Source: Comamonadaceae bacterium (GTDB lineage Bacteria > Pseudomonadota > Gammaproteobacteria > Burkholderiales > Burkholderiaceae_C). Taken from it: a stretch of 5,126 bases of DNA. The stretch spans positions 1-5,126 of the forward strand of contig CANKNK010000154.1 in assembly GCA_947483455.1 (NCBI GenBank), given 5' to 3'. The notes below the pieces were generated by a model, which saw only the letters and a program-made list of their open reading frames with translations, searched no databases and had not been told where the DNA came from. How positions within the stretch are numbered: the first letter of the stretch is position 1; every line of letters begins with the position of its first letter. Position numbers and translations under genes: made by a program. This document shows positions 1 to 5,126 of this stretch, piece after piece.

Positions 1-828
1 AACGCGCCGGTGCTCAGTCTGTACCAAACCAAGCACGGGGTACGTGGCGATCCGCGCACCCCGACCTGCCAGTCCTGCCATGGCGCTAGTGCCGACCATT
101 TGAAGGGCGACACCAGCGGCAAGGGCCGTGTCGCGCCCGACCATGTGTTCAAAAAAGGGGTGTATGCGGCATCCGGCGACAAGGACCGGGCAGAGCAATG
201 CCTGAGTTGCCACAAAGGTGGCAAGCGCAACAACTGGGATGGTGGTCAACACCAAAACAGCGGTGTGGCTTGCAATGACTGCCATGTGGTGCACCGCCCT
301 AAAGACAAACTACAAGACAAAAAGACACAGGCCGAGGTGTGCTACAGCTGCCATAAAGACCAGCGCGCCGACAGCAAAAAGCTCTCGCACCACCCCATTG
401 CTGAAGGCAAAGTGGCTTGTTCCGACTGCCATAACCCGCATGGCTCTACCGGACCTAAATTGCTCAAGAAAAACACGGTCACCGAGACCTGCTACCAGTG
501 CCATGCGGAAAAGCGCGGCCCCTTTCTGTTCGAGCACCAACCGGTGACCGAAGACTGCGCCAATTGCCACACCCCGCACGGCTCCAATATCGCGCCCTTG
601 CTGAAATCGCGTGCCCCCTTCCTGTGCCAGGAATGCCATGACGGTACCCATGCCAGTGGCACCCCGGCCGGCCCCAATGCGGCGGGTCGTCAGGGAGGAC
701 TCTCCACCGTCGGCCCCTCCGGTGCCACGATTTACCCCAGCAAAAACCTGGTGGGCAATGCCTGCATGAACTGCCACCGGCAGGTGCACGGTAGCAACAG
801 CCCAGCGGGTGGTTACTTCCAACGCTAA
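1..828 (+). CDS. mtrA: Decaheme periplasmic c-type cytochrome, MtrA/MtoA/DmsE family (5' truncated by window edge)
   Basis: This is the periplasmic electron-carrying half of an outer-membrane conduit; family members form a heme wire that inserts into an MtrB-type barrel. The frame is open from base 1, so the start and signal peptide lie upstream; the GTG at position 10 is probably internal. Nine CXXCH motifs are visible, at 67-81, 199-213, 271-285, 340-354, 418-432, 490-504, 556-570, 625-639 and 763-777. The family norm is ten, so the first is expected just upstream. Extra histidines that could be distal heme ligands recur in TKHG, HNPHGS, HTPHGS and the terminal QVHGS. The C-terminal CMNCHRQVHGSN block is typical of DmsE/MtrA proteins. 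About 275 codons are present against roughly 300-335 for the family. The mtrB-like gene begins 16 bases after the stop, which favours a metal or Fe(II) conduit over a DMSO reductase role, but MtrA, MtoA, PioA and DmsE cannot be separated by reading alone. Confidence 0.93.
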   Translation, partial: NAPVLSLYQTKHGVRGDPRTPTCQSCHGASADHLKGDTSGKGRVAPDHVFKKGVYAASGDKDRAEQCLSCHKGGKRNNWDGGQHQNSGVACNDCHVVHRPKDKLQDKKTQAEVCYSCHKDQRADSKKLSHHPIAEGKVACSDCHNPHGSTGPKLLKKNTVTETCYQCHAEKRGPFLFEHQPVTEDCANCHTPHGSNIAPLLKSRAPFLCQECHDGTHASGTPAGPNAAGRQGGLSTVGPSGATIYPSKNLVGNACMNCHRQVHGSNSPAGGYFQR

Positions 829-832
829 TTCA

Positions 833-838
833 AGGGGA
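833..838 (+). promoter_or_regulatory. Ribosome binding site of the mtrB-like gene, inside a small palindrome
   Basis: AGGGGA lies six bases before the ATG at 845 and decides that start over the in-frame GTG at 809, which overlaps the upstream gene and has no comparable site. The site is part of the perfect dyad AGGGG-A-CCCCT (833-843). The one-base centre is too short for a normal hairpin, so masking of the site is possible only with partial pairing. Confidence 0.7.
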
Positions 839-844
839 CCCCTG

Positions 845-3172
845 ATGAAATCGCATAAAGAAATGTTCACCCTCAGTGCCATGGCTGCAGCCGTGCTGGC
901 CACTTGCGTGGCACCCACCTTAGCCTGGGGGCAAGACCTAAGCGCCGAGGCACTCACCCATCCCACAAACCAGGTCGAGGTCGGCGTGCGCGGCGCATCG
1001 CAGACCTCGGCGAAGTTTGGTGAATACAACGGAATCAATTCCTCGTCCCCCAGCCTGGTGGGCAATATGAATATCCGGGGTGGCGACGCTTACGGTGCAG
1101 GCGTAGGGACGCAGCGTTGGGAAATCAAAGCCAGCGAACTAGGGAGTAGCTCCGGCGAGATCGGGGCGAGCTTCAGCGAACAAGGGGCCTGGAGTGTGGG
1201 TCTGAACTACGACGAGTTGCGTCATCGCTTCTCTGACAGTTACCAAACACCTTACACCGGCGCCGCCGGGTCCAATACCTTTACCCTTCCCGGTTTTGGT
1301 TTGGCCAGCAATACCACCTCGCTGTTGCCAGCGCAGTTGGAGGCTTACCACCAGGTCGATATAGACAGCACGCGCAAAAATGCATCGCTGACTGCGGGGG
1401 TGGAAATCAATTCTCGCCTGGGCCTGAAGTTTGACTACAACCACTTGGAGCAAACCGGCGCAAAACTCATGGCTTTCGGATCAGCAGCGTTCGCCACATC
1501 GGGCACAGCACCGCTTGGCGAGGCGGTATCCATCTTGCCAAACCCCACCCAATACCAGACCGACACCTTCAATCTGGCGATGCACTGGACCGGCGAGAAC
1601 GCCAACCTGAGCGCCACCTACTTCGGCTCATTTTTCCGCGATGGATTTGACCGGGTGAACTTCACGACCTTTGCTACCGCTGCCAATAGCCAGATCATGG
1701 GTACTGCGCCGAGCAATGACTTTCATCAACTCAGTTTGAGCGGTGGCTACAAGCTCTCGCCCACTACCAAGCTGACCGGTTCCTTGTCGACCGCACGCAA
1801 CACACAAAACGATCCCTTTGTTGTGGACACATTTATGTACGTGAATACGGGAACGGCGGCCGGCAATGCCAAGACCTCGCTCGGCGGCTTAGTGCTTACG
1901 CAACACGCCGATCTGAAGATGACCGACCAAACCAGCCGTGACATGACGCTGTCGGCGGGCTACAAATATGACCTGCGGGACAACCAAACCGCCTCGGCCA
2001 TCTACAACTTCCAGGCCATTGGTGCTAATAATATTGCCTATTACCCCAATACCCCACTGAGCTTTAAAAAGCACCAGGCGGAACTGGCCGGCGACTACCG
2101 CATTGACAAGACCCAGCGCGTGCGTCTGGCCTACAACCGCGAAGACCTGTCGCGCTGGTGCAACGATTACGCCACGGGTGGCAGCAGCTACCAGGTGGGC
2201 ACCAATTGCGTGGTCGCAACTTCGAGCAAGGATGACAAGCTCAGCGCCACCTACAAGGTGGCCGCCAGGGAGGACATCCAAACCAGTCTGGCTTACAGCT
2301 ATGGCAAGCTCCAGACGCTATCCGATCCCAATGCGATCGTTGCCATGGTGGGCCTGCGCGGTGGTGATTCGGGTACGACCCTAGGCGCTATCAAAGGGCT
2401 CAACGGCGGTGACTACCAAGGCTTCTATCCGTTTTTCGATGCCAGCCGAATCCAGAAAATGGCAAAAATCGGAGTCAACCTTCAGCCAAGCGACAAAGTG
2501 AGTGTCGATCTCGGCGCCCGGTATACCGATGACAAATACGATTCCACTTACGGGGTCCAGGCCGGCAATAGCTGGGCGCTGCATATCGACAGTGCTTATG
2601 CCTACGCGGAAAATGGTGCCATCACGGCGTATCTATCACGCCAATTCCAGCAGCGTGACCTTACGGATGCGCAGCGTTCACTGGCGCAGGGAGCAGGCCT
2701 AGCGACAGCGACTGCGATAGCGATTCCGGCGGGTGCGACATGGACCAATGTACTGAAAACCAATGACTACGCAGTAGGCCTGAATCTGCGCCAAGGCGGG
2801 CTGATGGCAGGTAAGTTGGAATTGCTAGGCGACCTGAGTTACTCCCTGGGAAGCTCGAACTACGCAACGGCGCTTAACTACAGTACCGCGACCAGCGGCG
2901 GTGTGGTCTGCAGCGATCCCCGTATTTATTCCTGCGGCGCTTTGCCGGATATCCGCGCAGAGTTGTTGGCTTTGAAATTGAGCGCGGCCTACCGTTTAGA
3001 CAAGAGCAGCCAGATGGCGCTGGGCTATGTGTACCAAAAGCTTGGTAGCAGCGACTATTTCTACAACGGCCTGGCCTACGGGCAAACGCCCAACACCATG
3101 CTCGCCACCAATCAAACCGCGCCTAACTACGAGGTGCAGTTGCTGGGCCTGAGCTACCTCTACAACTTCTAG
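845..3172 (+). CDS. mtrB: MtrB/MtoB/PioB-family outer-membrane beta-barrel, decaheme-associated
   Basis: This is the outer-membrane sheath that holds the decaheme cytochrome encoded just upstream; a characterised MtrB from Shewanella is a 26-stranded barrel. The start at 845 (775 residues) is preferred because a ribosome binding site precedes it and a signal peptide follows directly: basic residues, a hydrophobic stretch at about 8-27, and a likely cut after AWG (residue 29). The rest alternates short amphipathic strands rich in Tyr, Leu and Ala with polar loops, and the chain ends YLYNF, with the terminal Phe expected of proteins assembled by the BAM complex. The N-terminal CXXC of Shewanella MtrB is absent. 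The mature chain has only four cysteines, Cys439/Cys455 and Cys689/Cys697, spaced like two loop disulfides. Length fits the family (about 650-800). It is probably co-transcribed with the upstream cytochrome gene. Family assignment is firm; the substrate and direction of electron flow are not known. Confidence 0.92.
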   Translation: MKSHKEMFTLSAMAAAVLATCVAPTLAWGQDLSAEALTHPTNQVEVGVRGASQTSAKFGEYNGINSSSPSLVGNMNIRGGDAYGAGVGTQRWEIKASELGSSSGEIGASFSEQGAWSVGLNYDELRHRFSDSYQTPYTGAAGSNTFTLPGFGLASNTTSLLPAQLEAYHQVDIDSTRKNASLTAGVEINSRLGLKFDYNHLEQTGAKLMAFGSAAFATSGTAPLGEAVSILPNPTQYQTDTFNLAMHWTGENANLSATYFGSFFRDGFDRVNFTTFATAANSQIMGTAPSNDFHQLSLSGGYKLSPTTKLTGSLSTARNTQNDPFVVDTFMYVNTGTAAGNAKTSLGGLVLTQHADLKMTDQTSRDMTLSAGYKYDLRDNQTASAIYNFQAIGANNIAYYPNTPLSFKKHQAELAGDYRIDKTQRVRLAYNREDLSRWCNDYATGGSSYQVGTNCVVATSSKDDKLSATYKVAAREDIQTSLAYSYGKLQTLSDPNAIVAMVGLRGGDSGTTLGAIKGLNGGDYQGFYPFFDASRIQKMAKIGVNLQPSDKVSVDLGARYTDDKYDSTYGVQAGNSWALHIDSAYAYAENGAITAYLSRQFQQRDLTDAQRSLAQGAGLATATAIAIPAGATWTNVLKTNDYAVGLNLRQGGLMAGKLELLGDLSYSLGSSNYATALNYSTATSGGVVCSDPRIYSCGALPDIRAELLALKLSAAYRLDKSSQMALGYVYQKLGSSDYFYNGLAYGQTPNTMLATNQTAPNYEVQLLGLSYLYNF
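2701..2724 (+). repeat. Short imperfect 6-base tandem repeat within the mtrB-like gene
   Basis: Four consecutive hexamers, AGCGAC, AGCGAC, TGCGAT and AGCGAT, encode alternating Ala-Thr and Ala-Ile pairs (about residues 620-627). The unit keeps the reading frame, so copy-number change would lengthen or shorten the protein without breaking it. The segment lies between strand-like regions and may be in a loop; that placement is inference. Confidence 0.55.
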
Positions 3173-3187
3173 CACCCGCGCAAGCTC

Positions 3188-3225
3188 GACACCCAAGCGC
3201 AGGCTTGCGGTGTCCCCGCGTTTTT
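3188..3225 (+). terminator. Stem-loop with downstream T run between mtrB-like and napC genes; weak terminator or attenuator candidate
   Basis: Bases 3188-3198 pair with 3203-3214 to give an 11-bp stem with one bulged C (3208) around a four-base loop GCAG (3199-3202). Five T residues follow at 3221-3225, but six GC-rich bases separate them from the stem, so this is not a textbook intrinsic terminator. It could cause partial termination, or act as an mRNA processing or stability element that separates expression of the outer-membrane pair from napC-ccm. The right arm segment 3203-3209 can also pair perfectly with 3179-3185, an alternative 7-bp stem. Confidence 0.45.
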
Positions 3226-3230
3226 CAAAC

Positions 3231-3236
3231 AGGAGA
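3231..3236 (+). promoter_or_regulatory. Ribosome binding site of the napC-like gene
   Basis: AGGAGA sits six bases before the ATG at 3243 and fixes that start. The in-frame GTG at 3210 would lie inside the preceding stem-loop and adds eleven residues with no membrane or family character. Confidence 0.85.
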
Positions 3237-3242
3237 GACTCC

Positions 3243-3836
3243 ATGGAACCTACAAGCGGCACTTTTGCGCGTTGGTGGAAGACAATGAATCGGCCCAGTA
3301 CCCGCTACTCGCTACTGGCCATATCGTTCGTGGGCTTCGTCGCCGGCATCATCTTCTGGGGCGGCTTTAACACTGCCATGGAGGCCACCAATACCCTGGA
3401 GTTTTGCACCACTTGCCACGAAATGCGGGATACGGTGTACCAGGAGTACAAGGAAACCATCCACTTTTCCAACCGCACCGGGGTGCGGGCGGTGTGCTCG
3501 GATTGCCATGTGCCCAAGGACTGGACGCATAAAATCATCCGCAAAGCCCAGGCCAGCGGCGAGGTATGGGGTAAGCTTACCGGTACCATCGATACCAAGG
3601 AAAAATTCGAGGCCAAGCGCATGGAGTTGGCCACCCACGAGTGGGACCGCATGAAAGGCAATGGCTCCCGAGAATGCCGCAATTGCCACAGTTTTGAGTC
3701 CATGAGCCCCGATTTGCAAAAACAAACACCCTATAAAAAGCATATGAAGGCCAAAGAAGAGGGTAAAACCTGTATCGACTGCCACAAGGGAATCGCCCAC
3801 CACCTGCCCAAGGAATACGTGGATCCTGATGAATAA
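3243..3836 (+). CDS. napC: Membrane-anchored tetraheme cytochrome c, NapC/NirT/CymA family quinol dehydrogenase
   Basis: Family members take electrons from quinol in the inner membrane and pass them to periplasmic partners; some are proposed to run in reverse during Fe(II) oxidation. The 197-residue product has a short cytoplasmic N-terminus, one membrane anchor at about residues 22-42, and a periplasmic domain with four CXXCH motifs at residues 55-59, 85-89, 145-149 and 177-181. Met61, in the CXXCHxM context of heme 1, corresponds to the axial Met described in the related NrfH. The wording around the hemes (CHEMRDTVYQEY, CSDCHVP, ECRNCHSFE, CIDCHKGIAHHLP) is close to what I recall of E. coli NapC, and the length also matches (about 200). 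Context differs: upstream is an MtrA/MtrB pair rather than visible nap genes, so a CymA-like role feeding the decaheme conduit is inferred. ccmA follows after 11 bases, probably in the same transcript. Confidence 0.93.
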   Translation: MEPTSGTFARWWKTMNRPSTRYSLLAISFVGFVAGIIFWGGFNTAMEATNTLEFCTTCHEMRDTVYQEYKETIHFSNRTGVRAVCSDCHVPKDWTHKIIRKAQASGEVWGKLTGTIDTKEKFEAKRMELATHEWDRMKGNGSRECRNCHSFESMSPDLQKQTPYKKHMKAKEEGKTCIDCHKGIAHHLPKEYVDPDE

Positions 3837-3847
3837 ATTACGCGTGC

Positions 3848-4462
3848 ATGCTTTCTGTCGCTGAGCTTTCTTGTGTTCGCGCAGACCACACCCTGTTTAG
3901 CGGTGTGGGTTTTGACTTGGCGCCTGGCGAGTGTCTGCACCTGGAGGGCGGCAATGGCGTGGGCAAGACGAGTTTGCTGCGCATCTTGGCCGGCTTCTCG
4001 CCAGCAGCCCAGGGCCAGGTGCGTTGGCAGGGTGAGCTGCTGGGCAGCAGCGCGTGCCGCCTGAGCCAAGATTTGCTCTACCTGGGCCACCAGCTGGCCC
4101 TCAAAGAAGAACTCAATGCCCTAGAAAACCTGCAAGCGGGCGCCGCCATTGCCGGCATGCCGGTCAGCCGGGACGCCGCCTTAGCGGCCTTGCAAGGCCT
4201 GGGGCTGGGCAGTCGTGCGGCACTGCCCGTGCGGGTGCTGTCGCAGGGGCAAAAGCGTCGCGTGGCGCTTGCCCGCCTGGTCGTGCAGACGCAGCCGCTG
4301 TGGTTGTTGGACGAGCCCTTTGTGGCGCTGGATGGTCCGGCACAGCAATGGGTCGCAAGCTTGATGGCGGCACACCTGGCGCGTGGCGGCATAGTCTTGT
4401 TTACCAGCCACCAGCCGGTGGACATCGGAGGGCGGAGCCGTAGCTACCGCTTGGGCGCATGA
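3848..4462 (+). CDS. ccmA: CcmA, ATP-binding subunit of the cytochrome c maturation ABC complex
   Basis: CcmA is the cytoplasmic ATPase of the CcmABCD complex, whose ATP hydrolysis releases heme-loaded CcmE for attachment to apocytochromes in the periplasm. All ATPase motifs are visible in the 204 residues: Walker A GGNGVGKT (34-41), Gln82 in the Q-loop region, signature LSQGQ (131-135), Walker B LWLLDEP (151-157), D-loop ALDG (160-163) and the switch His188 in TSHQ. Length is normal for CcmA (about 200-210). The start at 3848 is preferred because the beta-strand ahead of Walker A begins directly after it. No clear ribosome binding site is seen, so translation may be coupled to napC, which ends 11 bases upstream. 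The stop overlaps the ccmB start. The protein should be functional. Confidence 0.96.
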   Translation: MLSVAELSCVRADHTLFSGVGFDLAPGECLHLEGGNGVGKTSLLRILAGFSPAAQGQVRWQGELLGSSACRLSQDLLYLGHQLALKEELNALENLQAGAAIAGMPVSRDAALAALQGLGLGSRAALPVRVLSQGQKRRVALARLVVQTQPLWLLDEPFVALDGPAQQWVASLMAAHLARGGIVLFTSHQPVDIGGRSRSYRLGA

Positions 4463-5124
4463 GCGCATTTGTGGCCGTCCTAAAGCGCGATCTGCGCCTG
4501 GCACTGCGGCGCAAAAGCGAAGTACTGACGGCGGTATTCTTTTTTGTGGTGGTGGCCACCTTATTTCCGCTGGCCATTGGGCCCGAGCCGGACACGCTGC
4601 GCAAAATCGCACCAGGCATATTGTGGGTAGGGGCAATGCTGGCCAGTTTATTGTCGCTGGGTAGATTGTTCGCGCCTGATTACCAAGACGGTTCGTTAGA
4701 GCAAATGGCTTTGTCGCAAGCGCCACTGCCGGTGTTAGTGGCAGCGAAGGTGACGGCGCATTGGCTGCTCTCTGGCCTGCCGCTAAGCCTGCTCTCGCCG
4801 CTGCTAGCGCTGCAGTTTGGCCTTGATGCGCCGGCCATGGGGGTTTTGTGGATATCCCTTTTGGTGGGTACGCCTTTGCTCTCGTTTATCGGTGCGGTGG
4901 GAGCGGCTTTGACCCTGGGGGTGCGCGGTGGCGAGGTCTTGTTATCCCTGCTGGTGCTGCCTCTGTATATTCCGGCACTGGTGTTTGGCTCAGGTGCAGT
5001 ACAGGCCCAGCTCAGCGGACTGGAGTATGGTGCGCACATGTCGATTTTGATGGCCATGCTGCTGCTGGCCGGTTTTTTCGGGCCTTGGGCCTGTGCCCTG
5101 GCTTTGCGCATTGCGCTTGAGTAA
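4459..5124 (+). CDS. ccmB: CcmB, membrane subunit of the cytochrome c maturation ABC complex
   Basis: CcmB is the integral membrane partner of CcmA in System I cytochrome c biogenesis. The 221-residue product matches the usual length and shows about six hydrophobic spans, near residues 22-41, 50-71, 97-119, 126-153, 158-181 and 192-216. Two stretches are strongly characteristic: YQDGSLEQM (75-83) between spans two and three, and LGVRGGEVLLSLLVLPLYIP (153-172) leading into span five. The start is set by the ATGA overlap with the ccmA stop, typical of translational coupling. The stop is TAA at 5122-5124, and the window ends two bases later with AT. If the next base is G, TAAATG would place a ccmC start directly after the stop, as expected for this operon, but this cannot be seen. 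Confidence 0.96.
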   Translation: MSAFVAVLKRDLRLALRRKSEVLTAVFFFVVVATLFPLAIGPEPDTLRKIAPGILWVGAMLASLLSLGRLFAPDYQDGSLEQMALSQAPLPVLVAAKVTAHWLLSGLPLSLLSPLLALQFGLDAPAMGVLWISLLVGTPLLSFIGAVGAALTLGVRGGEVLLSLLVLPLYIPALVFGSGAVQAQLSGLEYGAHMSILMAMLLLAGFFGPWACALALRIALE

Positions 5125-5126
5125 AT

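Noticed and set aside
809..844. Upstream GTG start for the mtrB-like gene, adding twelve residues.
   Set aside because: It overlaps the upstream coding end, lacks a ribosome binding site, and would put a polar stretch ahead of a clear signal peptide that begins at 845.
905..907. Cysteine 21 in the signal region of the mtrB-like protein as a possible lipoprotein cysteine.
   Set aside because: The preceding Leu-Ala-Thr is a poor lipobox because -1 is Thr, and the protein is a beta-barrel with a better signal peptidase I site at residues 27-29.
310..1065. Minus-strand open frame of 251 codons across the end of the cytochrome gene and the start of the mtrB-like gene.
   Set aside because: It lies antisense to two well-supported genes, spans their junction, and its translation shows no recognisable domain; it reflects codon bias of the plus-strand genes.
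3312..3803. Minus-strand open frame of 163 codons within the napC-like gene.
   Set aside because: It is a shadow of the tetraheme cytochrome gene, whose motifs and ribosome binding site are unambiguous.
3829..3864. Eleven-residue open frame (ATG at 3829, TGA at 3862-3864) bridging the napC stop and ccmA start.
   Set aside because: The only purine-rich site is about 14 bases upstream and lies within napC; the peptide has no features. Translational coupling through it is possible but unsupported.
4181..4726. Minus-strand open frame of 181 codons across the ccmA/ccmB junction.
   Set aside because: It is antisense to conserved ccmA and ccmB, has no family character, and is expected by chance in GC-rich coding DNA.

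Overview
The window reads as a single plus-strand operon-like run of five genes from a Gram-negative bacterium. It links an outer-membrane multiheme electron conduit (MtrA/MtrB type) to an inner-membrane NapC-type quinol dehydrogenase and to the first two genes of System I cytochrome c maturation (ccmA, ccmB). The families, the moderately high GC and the protein wording suggest a betaproteobacterium, perhaps a Comamonadaceae or Rhodoferax-like metal-cycling organism. That placement is inference from reading, not from a search.

Layout: positions 1-828 hold the C-terminal part of a decaheme periplasmic cytochrome (MtrA/MtoA/PioA/DmsE family) with nine visible CXXCH motifs; its start lies upstream. 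Sixteen bases later, 845-3172 encodes the partner 775-residue outer-membrane beta-barrel (MtrB/MtoB/PioB family), with a signal peptide and a terminal Phe. A 70-base gap (3173-3242) carries a strong stem-loop followed by a short T run and then a good ribosome binding site. Positions 3243-3836 encode a membrane-anchored tetraheme NapC/NirT/CymA-family cytochrome. After 11 bases comes ccmA (3848-4462), which overlaps ccmB (4459-5124) by ATGA. The window ends two bases after the ccmB stop. No non-coding stretch exceeds 70 bases.

How the parts fit: the NapC-type protein would exchange electrons with the quinone pool, and the decaheme cytochrome held in the MtrB barrel would carry them across the outer membrane. 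CcmA and CcmB act in heme handling for attaching heme to CXXCH motifs, of which 13 are visible here. Direction of flow (metal or electrode reduction versus Fe(II) oxidation) cannot be decided from the window. No extracellular MtrC/OmcA-like cytochrome and no MtoD-like monoheme cytochrome is present in the visible part.

The most interesting point is the gene order. napC followed directly by ccmAB is the distal half of the nap-ccm operon known from Escherichia coli, but here mtrA-mtrB sits where the periplasmic nitrate reductase genes would be. This suggests an extracellular electron transfer module joined to a napC-ccm unit, with the stem-loop at 3188-3225 lying at the junction.
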